Shown in pieces: positions 24,538-33,453 of a stretch of 54,549 nt of DNA (positions are counted from its first letter, which is position 1; every line of letters starts with the position of its first letter). The stretch comes from an uncultured Verrucomicrobiota bacterium (lineage in GTDB: Bacteria > Verrucomicrobiota > Verrucomicrobiia > Methylacidiphilales > UBA1321). Made by a program: the position numbers and the translations under genes. The notes under the pieces were generated by a model. The model was given only the letters and a program-made list of their open reading frames with translations, ran no database searches and was not told where the DNA came from. The stretch spans positions 1-54,549 of the forward strand of contig CAIPBM010000183.1 of NCBI GenBank assembly GCA_903863295.1. Reading direction: 5' to 3'.

Positions 24538-25587
24538 GTGCGCAAGATCATTCATCTCGATATGGACTGCTTTTACGCGGCAGTCGAAATGCGCGAGCGC
24601 CCGGAGCTGGCGGGGCAGCCGGTTGCGGTCGGCGGCGGTGCGCGGCGCGGGGTGGTGACGACGTGCAACTACGAGGCCCGTAAATTTGGCGTCCATTCCG
24701 CGATGCCCGGTTTCCAGGCGAAGGAACGTTGCCCGCAACTCGTTTTCCTGCCGGTTCGCTTTGATCTCTATCGCGCGGAATCGGCCAAGATCCGGCGCAT
24801 CCTGCGCGACGTGACACCGCTGGTGGAACCCCTATCGCTGGATGAAGCCTACCTGGATGTGAGCGGTCTGGATCGTTATGCCTGGGACATTGCGAAGGAG
24901 ATTCGCAAGCGGATTTTTGAGGAAACCCGGCTGACGGCTTCCGCCGGGATCGCCCCGAACAAAATGCTGGCGAAGATCGCAAGCGACTGGCGCAAGCCGA
25001 ATGGTCAGTTCGCGATTACCCCGGACCAAATCGAAGCCTTCATGCGGGATCTTCCGGTGCGAAAAATCTGGGGCGTGGGCCCGAAGAGCGCGGAGAAATT
25101 CAACCAGCGCGGAATTCAAACCTGCGGCGATCTCCAGCAGTTCACGCAGGCTGAGTTGGTGCAGCAGCATGGCAAATGGGGAAGTGAACTTTATCGTCTC
25201 TGTCGCGGGAAGGATGACCGTCCAGTGGAACCGAATCAGGTTCGCAAGAGTCTCAGCAACGAAAGCACGTTCTCCGATAACCTGACCACACTGGAGGAAT
25301 GTCAGGCGGCGATGGAGGTGTTGGTCAAGGAACTGGAGGAAGACTTGCGCGTGAAGGCGTCGGATCGCCACGTCTACAAGGCTTTCGTAAAGGTGAAATT
25401 CGCCGATTTTACCCGGACAACCCGGGAATGCATCTGTGAGAAGCCGAGTCTGGAGACTTACCAGACCTTGCTGCTTGAGGCGCGTAAGCGAAGTCCTCAG
25501 CCGATCCGGCTGCTCGGTTCCGGGGTCCGTTTTGTGGAGGATCGGGTAACACCAAGCTCGCCGCAGCAATGGCTGGAGTTGGAATAA
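24538..25587 (+). CDS. dinB: DNA polymerase IV
   Basis: 349 residues from GTG 24538. Y-family translesion polymerase: IIHLDMDCFYAAVEMRERPEL holds the first catalytic Asp, SLDEAYLDVSG the second Asp and Glu, and TASAGIAPNKMLAKIASDWRKPNGQ the DNA-binding segment; the HhH motif is KIWGVGPKSAEKF. The C-terminal little-finger domain follows, but no obvious beta-clamp box is visible at the end (the protein ends QQWLELE, and QQWLEL may serve as one). The preceding gene is unrelated. A short hairpin repeat follows. No LexA box was recognised upstream. Confidence 0.93.
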   Translation: MRKIIHLDMDCFYAAVEMRERPELAGQPVAVGGGARRGVVTTCNYEARKFGVHSAMPGFQAKERCPQLVFLPVRFDLYRAESAKIRRILRDVTPLVEPLSLDEAYLDVSGLDRYAWDIAKEIRKRIFEETRLTASAGIAPNKMLAKIASDWRKPNGQFAITPDQIEAFMRDLPVRKIWGVGPKSAEKFNQRGIQTCGDLQQFTQAELVQQHGKWGSELYRLCRGKDDRPVEPNQVRKSLSNESTFSDNLTTLEECQAAMEVLVKELEEDLRVKASDRHVYKAFVKVKFADFTRTTRECICEKPSLETYQTLLLEARKRSPQPIRLLGSGVRFVEDRVTPSSPQQWLELE

Positions 25588-25618
25588 AATAAACTTTCAA
25601 ACTGCTCCATTTACAAAC

Positions 25619-25727
25619 TCCGTCATCCTGAGCTTGTCGAAGGATCAGCACCCGATGATTCGGCTGTTATCGGATAATTTTGGATAGGCAATGGAAGCTG
25701 ATCCTTCGACAAGCTCAGGATGACGGA
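25619..25727. repeat. Second full inverted pair of the dispersed repeat
   Basis: 31-bp arms 25619-25649 and 25697-25727 are exact reverse complements with 47 bp between, again built on TCATCCTGAGCTTGTCGAAGG. The stretch 25588-25843 contains this element and a GC-rich tail but no gene. Confidence 0.85.
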
Positions 25728-25843
25728 TATTTAAAGTCGGCCACGAGGCGCTAACCCTAACGCGGCCCGGCAGGAGCCGGGCCCTCCAGGAATACACTTG
25801 AACAACCTCTAAAGTAGCGGAAGCTTCTGAAAGGTCTTACACC

Positions 25844-27232
25844 ATGAAAATCACCGTACTGGGCGCAGGCGGAGGCGAGGTTACCGGGTCATGCTATTTG
25901 GTGGAGTCGTCGCAGAGTCGACTGCTCGTCGATTGCGGATTATTTCAGGGTACGGAAGGCGCGGGCGGACTCAACCGGCCTCCCTTGGGCGAGGATGCTT
26001 CCACGCTGGATGCTGTTGTCCTGACGCACGCCCATCTCGATCATGTGGGCCGTTTGCCGTTGCTGGAGCGCACGGGTTTTACGGGCCCAATTTTTGCCAC
26101 GCCGGCGACGATTGAGATGGCCGGGCTGATCCTGCGCGATGCGGCCAAAATTCAGGCGCAGGACGCCGAGCGGCGGAACCACCTGCATCCAGATGAACCG
26201 CCCGTCGAGCCGCTCTATACGCTGGAGGAAGCCGAGGCGATTCTGCGCCAGCTTCGCCCGGTGCCTTATGATGAGCCCGTGCCGGTGGCACCCGGAATTC
26301 GCGCCTGTTTCGCTGAGGCGGGACATATGCTCGGTTCAACCAGCATCAAACTCTTTGTCGCTGACGGCGGAATCGAGCGCAAGGTCGTCTTCTCGGGCGA
26401 CCTCGGTCCGAAAGGGGCACCGATTCTTCGTGATTACGATACTTTTTCGGAAACGGATGCCGTCTTCCTCGAGTCGACTTACGGCGACCGCGATCACCGG
26501 CCCTATGACGAGACGGTCGCGCAGTTCATCGAGATTGTGAAGCAGGGCGTGGCGAAGAAGGCCCGCATCCTGGTACCGACTTTCGCGGTCGGGCGCGCGC
26601 AGATGCTGACCCTGCTGCTGGCCTCGATATTCCGGCGCAAGATCATCCCGCCCTTCCCGGTCTTTCTCGATAGCCCGATGGCGATTGAGGCCTCGCGCAT
26701 CTATGCCCGTCACGAGGAACTTTTTGATGACGATATGGTGGCCTACCTCAAGGAGGGACCGCTCGACAAGGATCTCGCCACCATGACGATGTCCGCCTCC
26801 GCGGACGATTCCAAGCGGATCAATACGTGTCCCGGCCCCTGCTTCATCATGGCGGGCGCCGGGATGTGCACGGCGGGACGTATCCTGCACCATCTCCGGC
26901 ACAACCTTTCCAATCCCAACACGCACGTCATCATCGTCGGCTATCAGGCGCGCGGGTCGCTGGGCCGGAGACTGGTCGATGGGGTCAAGCAGGTGACCAT
27001 CTTTGGTGAACCGATCGCCGTCCGGGCGCAGGTACACACGCTCGGCGGGTTCAGTGCGCATGCCGGGCAGACCGATCTACTTAAATGGTTCGAGACGATT
27101 GCCCCGGTGAAGCCTCGTGTTTTTCTCACCCATGGGGAAAATGGGCCGCGGAAGGTCTTGGCGGAGCTCATCACGGAGAGGTATGGAATTAGTCCTGTAC
27201 TGCCGGAGTTGGGCCAAGTTATAGAATTTTGA
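25844..27232 (+). CDS. Beta-CASP metallo-beta-lactamase RNA nuclease
   Basis: 462 residues. The metallo-beta-lactamase domain opens with ITVLGAGGGEVTGSCYLVE; LTHAHLDHVGRLPLL is the HxHxDH zinc motif; EAGHMLGSTSI and FSGDLGP supply further ligands. The beta-CASP domain follows: ESTYGDRDH, ILVPTFAVGRAQ, FLDSPMAIEAS, then IMAGAGMCTAGRILHHL. The C-terminal part has VHTLGGFSAHAGQTDLL and RVFLTHGE, the last His ligand. Proteins of this archaeal CPSF73-like/RNase-J-like class are RNA exo- or endonucleases. The start ATG 25844 is fixed by the conserved N-terminus. No operon partner is evident. Confidence 0.92.
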   Translation: MKITVLGAGGGEVTGSCYLVESSQSRLLVDCGLFQGTEGAGGLNRPPLGEDASTLDAVVLTHAHLDHVGRLPLLERTGFTGPIFATPATIEMAGLILRDAAKIQAQDAERRNHLHPDEPPVEPLYTLEEAEAILRQLRPVPYDEPVPVAPGIRACFAEAGHMLGSTSIKLFVADGGIERKVVFSGDLGPKGAPILRDYDTFSETDAVFLESTYGDRDHRPYDETVAQFIEIVKQGVAKKARILVPTFAVGRAQMLTLLLASIFRRKIIPPFPVFLDSPMAIEASRIYARHEELFDDDMVAYLKEGPLDKDLATMTMSASADDSKRINTCPGPCFIMAGAGMCTAGRILHHLRHNLSNPNTHVIIVGYQARGSLGRRLVDGVKQVTIFGEPIAVRAQVHTLGGFSAHAGQTDLLKWFETIAPVKPRVFLTHGENGPRKVLAELITERYGISPVLPELGQVIEF

Positions 27233-27315
27233 CGGCAGTCCTCTCTGAAAGCTGGAAGACAGACTAGACTCGTCCTTCGACAAGTTCAGGATGACAAATA
27301 GCGGAAGAAAGTCTT

Positions 27316-27356
27316 ACGCAAATAAGTTGCACTATTCTCTTGCAAGTTATTTGCGT
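27316..27356 (+). promoter_or_regulatory. Double Fur-family-like operator before the zinc transporter
   Basis: ACGCAAATAAGTTGCA (27316-27331) and TGCAAGTTATTTGCGT (27341-27356) form an inverted repeat with 15 of 16 positions paired and 9 bp between; each arm also contains GCAA-n5-TTGC, so two dyads may be stacked. The end lies 19 bp before the znuA-like ATG (27376). Position and symmetry fit a Zur-type zinc repressor, but the regulator gene is not in the window and the consensus of this lineage was not checked. Confidence 0.55.
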
Positions 27357-27375
27357 TTATTGGAGAGTGGCTGAA

Positions 27376-28266
27376 ATGAAGCCCTTAATGATAATCTCTT
27401 TTCTTCGGTCGGCTCGGTTTGGATGGATCGCGTTACTTGTGCTCATGTTGGGTGCCCTGAACAGCAACGCTGCGGTCAACATCATCGCGGCGGAGAATTT
27501 TTACGGGGACGTGGCGCAACAGCTCGGCGGGGACAATGTCCATGTCACGAGCATCCTGACGAATCCCGATCAGGATCCCCATCTTTTCACGGTCAATGTC
27601 GATACGGCCAAGGCGGTGGCCAACGCGCAGATCGTGATCACGAGCGGCATCGATTACGATCCGTGGATGTCCGACCTGGATGCGGCGCATCCGAATCCAA
27701 AGCGGATCGCGATCAACGTCTCCAGCCTGATTCACGCGGTCAACGGCGACAATCCCCATATCTGGTATAGCCCCAGGACCATGCCCGCGCTGGCGGAAAA
27801 ATTGACCGGGGTACTCACCTCCCTGGATCCAGTCCACGCGGATACCTACCGCGCCAATCTCGCCAAGTTCCTTGCCAGTCTGGGACCTTTGAATGAGAAA
27901 ATCGCAGCGCTCAGGGCCAAATATAGTGGGACCGATGTGCTTGCGACGGAACCGGTCTTTGGTTACATGTCAGACGCGCTCGGGTTCAAGATGCATGGCA
28001 TGGGCTTTCAAGAGCATGTCATGAACAATACCGAGCCGACCGCCCAGGAATCCGAGGAATTTGAAACGCTGCTGAAAACGAAAAAAGTGAAAGTGCTTTT
28101 CTATAATGGACAGGTGACCGATCCGGTCACGTCGCGCATGCAGGAGGTCGCCAAAAGTGCGGGCGTACCGATTGTGGGCGTGACCGAAACCGAGCCCGCC
28201 CACACCAGCTATGTGCCCTGGATGTTGTCGCAGTTGGACGCAGTGGAAAAAGCCCTCGGCTCATGA
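27376..28266 (+). CDS. znuA: Zinc/manganese ABC transporter solute-binding protein (ZnuA/TroA-like)
   Basis: 296 residues from ATG 27376, which has GGAGAG nine bases upstream. Residues ~1-32 are a signal peptide (FGWIALLVLMLGALNSNAA). The TroA-like binding protein begins VNIIAAENFYGDVAQQLGG. Candidate ligands: DQDPHLF (first His), NPHIWYSP (second His), the acidic TEPVFGYM, and GFQEHVMNN; there is no His-rich loop of E. coli ZnuA. The stop overlaps the ATPase start by 4 bp. Zinc is the likely substrate because of the operator and the ZnuBC partners; manganese is an alternative. Confidence 0.88.
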   Translation: MKPLMIISFLRSARFGWIALLVLMLGALNSNAAVNIIAAENFYGDVAQQLGGDNVHVTSILTNPDQDPHLFTVNVDTAKAVANAQIVITSGIDYDPWMSDLDAAHPNPKRIAINVSSLIHAVNGDNPHIWYSPRTMPALAEKLTGVLTSLDPVHADTYRANLAKFLASLGPLNEKIAALRAKYSGTDVLATEPVFGYMSDALGFKMHGMGFQEHVMNNTEPTAQESEEFETLLKTKKVKVLFYNGQVTDPVTSRMQEVAKSAGVPIVGVTETEPAHTSYVPWMLSQLDAVEKALGS

Positions 28267-29075
28267 CGACGCAACGGGACGCGCCTCCGAGCATACGCTT
28301 CACATCCCTCACCGTGCGGTACGGGGATGATGCGGTCATCACCGATTTTTCCGGGACAATCCAGCCCGGAGAATTCATCGCCGTTCTGGGGCCGAATGGC
28401 GCGGGGAAAAGCACCCTGCTCAAGACGTTGCTGGGACTGCTGAAGCCCTCCTCGGGTGGGATCGAAATCTTCGGCGAAGCGCCCCGGCGCGGGAATCCAC
28501 AGATCGGCTATATGCCGCAGCTCCGCAGCAATGCGAGTTCCACGTCGCTCAGCGGCCGGGCCTATCTCCACGCCGTGCTGGAGGGATATCGCTGGGGCTT
28601 TTCATGGCCCAGTTCCAGCCGGGATGATGTTGTCCTTGCGGCGCTGAAGGCCGTCGATGCGGAGAGCTTCATGGATCGCTCCTTCGACGTCCTTTCCGGC
28701 GGGGAACGCCAACGCATTTCGCTGGCGCAGGCCTTGCTCGGTCAGCCCCAAATTTTGCTGCTGGATGAACCGCTGCTCAACCTCGATCCCCGGCGGCAGG
28801 GCGAGTTAATCGAGATGGTCGATTCGGTGCGGAAGAAGCTAAACGTTACCGTGCTCTTTGTGGGCCATGACGTGAATCCACTCACCCAGGTCATGGATCG
28901 CGTGCTTTATATTGCCGGAGGTAAGGCGGCGCTTGGCATGGTGGATGAAGTCATTAACAGCGAAGCGCTCAGTCGTCTCTATGACGCGCAGATGAAAGTC
29001 ATCAAGGTGGAGGACATGCTCTTCATCATGGCGGCGGACCAACGAACGATCGAACATGGCGACCATTTTCACTGA
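28263..29075 (+). CDS. znuC: Zinc/manganese ABC transporter ATP-binding protein
   Basis: 270 residues. Walker A is LGPNGAGKST (~45), the Q-loop is GYMPQLR, the signature is VLSGGERQRISLAQALL, Walker B is ILLLDEPLLNLD, and the switch His lies in VLFVGHDVN. The start ATG overlaps the znuA stop, and the end overlaps the permease start by 20 bp, showing tight coupling. The C-terminal tail (IEHGDHFH) is His-rich and may sense zinc. Confidence 0.92.
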   Translation: MTTQRDAPPSIRFTSLTVRYGDDAVITDFSGTIQPGEFIAVLGPNGAGKSTLLKTLLGLLKPSSGGIEIFGEAPRRGNPQIGYMPQLRSNASSTSLSGRAYLHAVLEGYRWGFSWPSSSRDDVVLAALKAVDAESFMDRSFDVLSGGERQRISLAQALLGQPQILLLDEPLLNLDPRRQGELIEMVDSVRKKLNVTVLFVGHDVNPLTQVMDRVLYIAGGKAALGMVDEVINSEALSRLYDAQMKVIKVEDMLFIMAADQRTIEHGDHFH

Positions 29076-29883
29076 ACTCGCTGACGCCTGGACGTACGAC
29101 TTTGTCCGGACCGCCTTCCTCGGCGGAACGGTCTGCGCGGCCTTGTCGGCATTTGTTGGCTACTTTGTGGTCTTGCGCAAAATGGCCTTCGCCGGGCACG
29201 CGCTGGGGCACATCGGTTTTGCCGGGGCCTGCGCGGGTGTGTTGCTCGGCTGGGGAGCCTTACCGGGAATGCTGGCCTTGAATGTCGTGGCCGCAACGGG
29301 CATGGGCATTTTGGGTGAACGCGTCCAGAAGAGCGACCTCATCATCGGCATGATGCTCTCCTTTGCCCTGGGCATGGGCACGCTGTTTCTCTCGTTGTTC
29401 AAGGGCTATGCCGGGCAGGCGACGATCATCCTTTTCGGCAACATCTGGTCGGTTTCCGAAGCGCAGGTCTTCGATCTTATGGTACTGACCGGGTTGAGCC
29501 TGCTCGTATTGCTGGCCATTTTTCGTCCCCTGCTCTTTTCGTCCCTGGAACCGGAACTGGCCGAGGCCAAAGGGGTTCCGCTGCGGCTGGTCTCAGTGAT
29601 CTTTTACATCCTGGTGGCCGTGGCGGTGGCGCTGGCCAGCCAGATTGTCGGTGTGCTGCTGGTCTTTACGCTTTTGATCGGGCCGCCCGCCACGGCCCTC
29701 CGCTTTTGCCGCACGGTCTGGCCGGGCATTTTGCTGAGTTTGGCCATTGGCGTGGGTGTGACTTGGGCAAGCCTCCTGCTGGCCTATTTCACCAACTGGC
29801 CCGTGAGCTTCTGGGCGCCCAGCCTGCTCTTCGCGTTCTATTTGCTCAGCGCAGGCGTCACTTATCGACGCAGTCCGGGTTGA
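29056..29883 (+). CDS. znuB: Zinc/manganese ABC transporter permease
   Basis: 275 residues. An ABC-3 family permease with about eight helices: FLGGTVCAALSAFVGYFVVLRKMAFAGHALGHIGFAG is the first conserved segment, and SDLIIGMMLSFALGMGTLFLSL, GNIWSVSEAQVF and VGVLLVFTLLIGPPATAL follow. The coupling helix lies around LEPELAEAKGVPL. It completes the znuABC operon (20-bp overlap with znuC). The next gene, pdxH, starts 48 bp later. Confidence 0.92.
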   Translation: MATIFTELADAWTYDFVRTAFLGGTVCAALSAFVGYFVVLRKMAFAGHALGHIGFAGACAGVLLGWGALPGMLALNVVAATGMGILGERVQKSDLIIGMMLSFALGMGTLFLSLFKGYAGQATIILFGNIWSVSEAQVFDLMVLTGLSLLVLLAIFRPLLFSSLEPELAEAKGVPLRLVSVIFYILVAVAVALASQIVGVLLVFTLLIGPPATALRFCRTVWPGILLSLAIGVGVTWASLLLAYFTNWPVSFWAPSLLFAFYLLSAGVTYRRSPG

Positions 29884-29931
29884 TCTATTTTCCTAGTTCC
29901 ATCCGCGAACCGTGGCATAGTTGTGTAGTCC

Positions 29932-30591
29932 ATGGCGCACGACATTCTCCCTGTCTCCCAGATCTCCAGCCTGCGGCGTGACTACATGCAGCGCGGGTTG
30001 GATGAGGTCGATCTTGATCCCGATCCGTTCCGGCAATTTGCCGTCTGGTTCAAGGAAGCACTTGATTCCAAGGTAATAGCCGAACCCAACGCGATGGTGC
30101 TCTCCACCGTTTCCGCTGAGGGTGAACCGCGCGGGCGGTTCGTGTTGCTGAAGGGTATCGATCCGGAGGGCTTTGTCTTTTTCACCAATTACCAAAGTAC
30201 CAAGGGCCAGCACCTGGCGGCGAATCCGCATGCCGCCCTGACCTTCGGTTGGATCGAGCTGGAACGGCAGGTCTGCATTGAAGGCACCGTGACCAAAACG
30301 CCGCGCGAATCGGTTGAGGATTATTTCCGGACGCGGCCGCGCGGGAGTCGCCTGGGTGCCTGGGCCTCGCCGCAGAGCGAAGTGATTCCGAATCGCGACG
30401 TCCTCACCGCCAAGCTGGTCGAAGTCGGCGACGTTCATATCGATGACGTGCCACCGCCGCCGGAATGGGGAGGCTACCTCCTTAAGCCGGAGCGAATCGA
30501 ATTCTGGCAGGGGCGGACGAACCGCCTGCATGACCGACTCCGTTATCGACGTGAGGATTTGGGCTGGATTATCGAACGGCTGGCTCCTTGA
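29932..30591 (+). CDS. pdxH: Pyridoxine/pyridoxamine 5'-phosphate oxidase
   Basis: 219 residues, standard length. PdxH oxidises PNP or PMP to PLP with FMN. LRRDYMQRGLDE, PFRQFAVWFKEA and MVLSTVSAEGEPRGRFVLLKG are the N-terminal motifs; FTNYQSTKGQHLAANPHAAL binds FMN; VCIEGTVTK and SPQSEVI follow. The C-terminal WGGYLLKPERIEFWQGRTNRLHDRLRYRR is the PROSITE-like family signature. The start ATG 29932 sits 48 bp after the permease. Confidence 0.95.
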   Translation: MAHDILPVSQISSLRRDYMQRGLDEVDLDPDPFRQFAVWFKEALDSKVIAEPNAMVLSTVSAEGEPRGRFVLLKGIDPEGFVFFTNYQSTKGQHLAANPHAALTFGWIELERQVCIEGTVTKTPRESVEDYFRTRPRGSRLGAWASPQSEVIPNRDVLTAKLVEVGDVHIDDVPPPPEWGGYLLKPERIEFWQGRTNRLHDRLRYRREDLGWIIERLAP

Positions 30592-30641
30592 CGGATTGAG
30601 AGTGCGCTTTCGCAAAGCAGTGCAATAATTAACCTGATCGT

Positions 30642-31601
30642 ATGGCCGCCGCTTTCAAAGATTATTACGAAATCCTGGGCGTCGCGCGCACGGCCACGGC
30701 GGAGGAAATCAAGAAGGCCTTCCGCAAACTGGCCCGCCTTTATCATCCCGATACCGCCAAGGACAAGGTCGCCGGTGAAATCAAGTTCAAGGAAATCAAC
30801 GAGGCCTACGAAGTCCTGGGCGATCCCGAAAATCGCAAGAAGTACGATCAACTCGGCCAAAACTGGAATGCCCAGGGCATACCTCCCTCCGGTGGTGGCG
30901 GATCCCACGGCTTTTCCCCGCAAGATGCGGGCGGCGAGGAGTTCCATTTTGAAGGCACCGGCTTCAGCGACTTCTTTGAGCAGGTCTTTGGCCGGGGCCG
31001 CGATTTTGGCGGTGGGGCTTCCAGGCCTCGCGCGGCGAGTGGTCCGCGACACGGCCAGGACATCGAAGGGGCCATCTCCGTTACGCTGGAAGAAGCGATG
31101 CAAGGGGCCATCCGCGCGATCTCCTTTCAATCCGTCGATCCCGCGACGGGCGAAGTGAAGACCGAGTCCTTCAAGGTGCGGATTCCCAAGGGCGCGCTGG
31201 AAGGACAGATCATCCGCGTGCCTGGCAAAGGTCAGGCCGGTTCCGGTGGCGGCGAGGCGGGACATCTTTTCCTGCGAGTGCGCCTGGCCAGTCACCCCGA
31301 TTTCCGCGCCCTGGGTGCCGACCTCTACCACGATCTTCCCTTGGCCCCGTGGGAAGCTGTCCTGGGAACAACCGTCCGGCTGCACGGCCTCGACGGCGAT
31401 CTCGATGTGAAGATTCCCGCTAGGACAACCAATGGCCAAAAGCTACGGCTGCGGGGTCGCGGCCTGCCCAAACCGAAGTCAGAGGAGCGGGGCGATCTTT
31501 ACGTCGTGGCCGAGATCCAATTACCAACTGAGATCAGCTCCCGCGAAAAGGAACTTTGGGAACAACTCCGTGACGCTTCGTCGTTCAAGCCGCGAGACTA
31601 A
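30642..31601 (+). CDS. cbpA: DnaJ-like co-chaperone (CbpA type)
   Basis: 319 residues. J domain at 1-70 with YHPD (FRKLARLYHPDTAKDK), which stimulates the Hsp70 DnaK. A Gly/Phe-rich linker (~85-125) follows, and then the C-terminal substrate domains (AISVTLEEAMQGAIRAISF ... IRVPGKGQAG ... GDLDVKIPARTTNGQKLRLRGRG). The zinc-finger of full DnaJ is absent, so it is the CbpA/DnaJ-class-B form. The next gene is a short MerR-like protein 26 bp on, matching the cbpA-cbpM pair of enterobacteria. Confidence 0.9.
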   Translation: MAAAFKDYYEILGVARTATAEEIKKAFRKLARLYHPDTAKDKVAGEIKFKEINEAYEVLGDPENRKKYDQLGQNWNAQGIPPSGGGGSHGFSPQDAGGEEFHFEGTGFSDFFEQVFGRGRDFGGGASRPRAASGPRHGQDIEGAISVTLEEAMQGAIRAISFQSVDPATGEVKTESFKVRIPKGALEGQIIRVPGKGQAGSGGGEAGHLFLRVRLASHPDFRALGADLYHDLPLAPWEAVLGTTVRLHGLDGDLDVKIPARTTNGQKLRLRGRGLPKPKSEERGDLYVVAEIQLPTEISSREKELWEQLRDASSFKPRD

Positions 31602-31627
31602 ATCCACCTTCAACCTGATGCGATGCC

Positions 31628-31927
31628 ATGAGTGAATCTGAAGACCTCTCCTCCTCCACCATCTACACGCTTGAAATGGTGGAGCGGATCACCCACATCT
31701 CCCGCGACCGGATCGTGGTCTACTACCAGCATGGGCTGATTTCCCCCGTGAAACAGGAGGAGGGCGAAAATCTTTTTTTCGACGACGAAGCCATTCACAA
31801 ACTGCGGCGCATTGCCTTTCTTCTTTCCGAATACAGCGTCAATCATGAAGGGCTGAGGAAGATTTTTGCCCTCATTGATGAACTGGAACGTTTACGGGAA
31901 GAAGTCCGTTTTCTGCGGCAAAAATAA
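31628..31927 (+). CDS. MerR-like CbpM-type modulator
   Basis: 99 residues. The N-terminal half has the winged-helix segment of MerR/CbpM proteins (YTLEMVERITHISRDRIVVYYQHGLISP), and the C-terminal half is an alpha-helical pair (HKLRRIAFLLSEYSVNHEGLRKIFALIDELERLREEVRFLRQK). In E. coli CbpM binds the J domain of CbpA and inhibits it; the 26-bp spacing from the cbpA-like gene supports the same pairing here. A stand-alone MerR-type transcription regulator is the alternative. Confidence 0.8.
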   Translation: MSESEDLSSSTIYTLEMVERITHISRDRIVVYYQHGLISPVKQEEGENLFFDDEAIHKLRRIAFLLSEYSVNHEGLRKIFALIDELERLREEVRFLRQK

Positions 31928-31948
31928 CCCCCCATTGAAGCAAACCCC

Positions 31949-32968
31949 ATGACCATCCCCACCCTCATTACTACGGCCCAAGCACTCCTCGCCCCCGGCA
32001 AGGGCATCCTCGCGGCGGACGAAAGTTCGCCCACGATTGAAAAGCGGTTCAAGGACATCAACCTTCCCTCCACGGAAGAAAATCGCCGGGCCTACCGGGA
32101 GATGCTCTTCACGACCCCGGAGATCGGGAAATATATCAGCGGTGTGATCTTGTTCGATGAGACCATCCGGCAGAAGCTGAAGGATGGGACACCGATGCCC
32201 CTCGCCCTTTCCAAGCAGGGGATCATCCCCGGCATCAAGGTGGATGAAGGCGCCGTCGCGCTGACCAATTTTCCGGGCGAAAAAATCACACACGGCTTGG
32301 ACGGTTTGCGCGAGCGGTTGGCCGACTACCGCAATCTTGGGGCCCGGTTCACGAAATGGCGCGCCGTTATCACCATCGGAAAAAATCAGCCGAGTCAGAC
32401 CGCCCTCGAAGCCAACGCCGCGGCGCTGGCCCAATATGCCGCCCTGAGCCAGGAAGCGGATCTCGTCCCCATCGTCGAGCCGGAGGTGCTGATGGATGGC
32501 GACCACACCATCGCGCGTTGCGAAGAGGTCATCACTGCGACCTTGAAGGCGGTTTTTGATGCGCTGTTTGAATATCGCATTGCGCTGGAAGGCATGCTGC
32601 TCAAGTCAGGCATGGTCTTGTCCGGGAAGGAATGTCCGCAACAGGCGGGAATTTCCGAGGTGGCCGAGTCAACGATCCGCACCTTCCGTCGCACCGTGCC
32701 GTCGGCGGTGCCGGGGATCGTCTTTCTCTCCGGCGGACAGAGTGACGTTGAATCGACCGAACGCTTGAATGCCATTTGCGCGAGCGGCAATCTTCCCTGG
32801 AAGCTCACCTTCTCCTTCGGACGCGCCTTGCAAGCGCCCTCGTTGCAGGCGTGGAAGGGTCTGCCAGACCAGGTGGGCGCAGGTCAGGCGGCGCTCCATC
32901 ATCGCTCGAAGTGCAACAGCCTCGCGCTGACCGGGGCCTATTCGGATAAGATCGAGAAGGCGGGGTAA
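31949..32968 (+). CDS. Class I fructose-bisphosphate aldolase
   Basis: 339 residues. A glycolytic Schiff-base aldolase that splits fructose-1,6-bisphosphate. LLAPGKGILAADESSPTIEKR near the N-terminus is the family signature. The Schiff-base lysine is K219 in IALEGMLLKSG, preceded by the lysine of FTKWRAV (K136) and the E of VEPEVLMDG. FLSGGQSD is the phosphate loop. Length and motifs match the eukaryotic-type class I FBA, which occurs in several bacterial phyla. It is 21 bp after the CbpM-like gene. Confidence 0.95.
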   Translation: MTIPTLITTAQALLAPGKGILAADESSPTIEKRFKDINLPSTEENRRAYREMLFTTPEIGKYISGVILFDETIRQKLKDGTPMPLALSKQGIIPGIKVDEGAVALTNFPGEKITHGLDGLRERLADYRNLGARFTKWRAVITIGKNQPSQTALEANAAALAQYAALSQEADLVPIVEPEVLMDGDHTIARCEEVITATLKAVFDALFEYRIALEGMLLKSGMVLSGKECPQQAGISEVAESTIRTFRRTVPSAVPGIVFLSGGQSDVESTERLNAICASGNLPWKLTFSFGRALQAPSLQAWKGLPDQVGAGQAALHHRSKCNSLALTGAYSDKIEKAG

Positions 32969-32994
32969 AACCGGTCGAGATCGGGAAAGAGACT

Positions 32995-33025
32995 CCGTCA
33001 TCCTTCACCAAGCCGAGGATGACGG
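32995..33025. terminator. Bidirectional hairpin between aldolase and rsfS
   Basis: CCGTCATCCT (32995-33004) pairs exactly with AGGATGACGG (33016-33025) across an 11-nt loop. It lies between convergent genes and is a short derivative of the dispersed repeat; it could terminate both transcripts, although a T-run is lacking. Confidence 0.5.
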
Positions 33026-33055
33026 CCTGCTCTAAGGACGACTTTTCAGGCTCGC

Positions 33056-33433
33056 CTAATCTTCCTTGATCACGCGGACTTGCGGGGCATCGCTCCAGAG
33101 GTCTTCGAGGGCATAGACGCCGCGCTTGTCCTCGTGGAAGACATGAACCATGACATCGCCGTAGTCCATGACCACCCACTGGCTGGTCGGGAAGCCATCG
33201 ACGGCGAGCGGGTGGCGCCCGTACTCGTCCTTCACCGTTTTTTCCACCGCATTGACGATGGCCTTGATCTGCGGCTCCGACTGGGCGGAGAAAATGACGA
33301 GATAATCGCAGATGGTGGAAATGTTATTGAGATCGAGAATGATCGGGTCGAGCGCCTTTTTATCGAGAGCGAATTGCACACAGTGGTGGGCCAGTTCGAG
33401 GCTGGACAGCGGAGCGTGCGTGGTATCGGACAT
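33056..33433 (-). CDS. rsfS: Ribosome silencing factor
   Basis: 125 residues. RsfS binds L14 of the 50S subunit and blocks 70S formation in poor conditions. ALDPIILDLNNISTICDYLVIFSAQSEPQIKAI is the family core, followed by GFPTSQWVVMDYGDVMVHVFHEDKRGVYALEDLW. The start ATG is 20 bp after the nadD stop, and the nadD-rsfS pairing is conserved across bacteria. Confidence 0.93.
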   Translation of the reverse strand: MSDTTHAPLSSLELAHHCVQFALDKKALDPIILDLNNISTICDYLVIFSAQSEPQIKAIVNAVEKTVKDEYGRHPLAVDGFPTSQWVVMDYGDVMVHVFHEDKRGVYALEDLWSDAPQVRVIKED

Positions 33434-33453
33434 GAGATTGGAAGATGGAAAGG

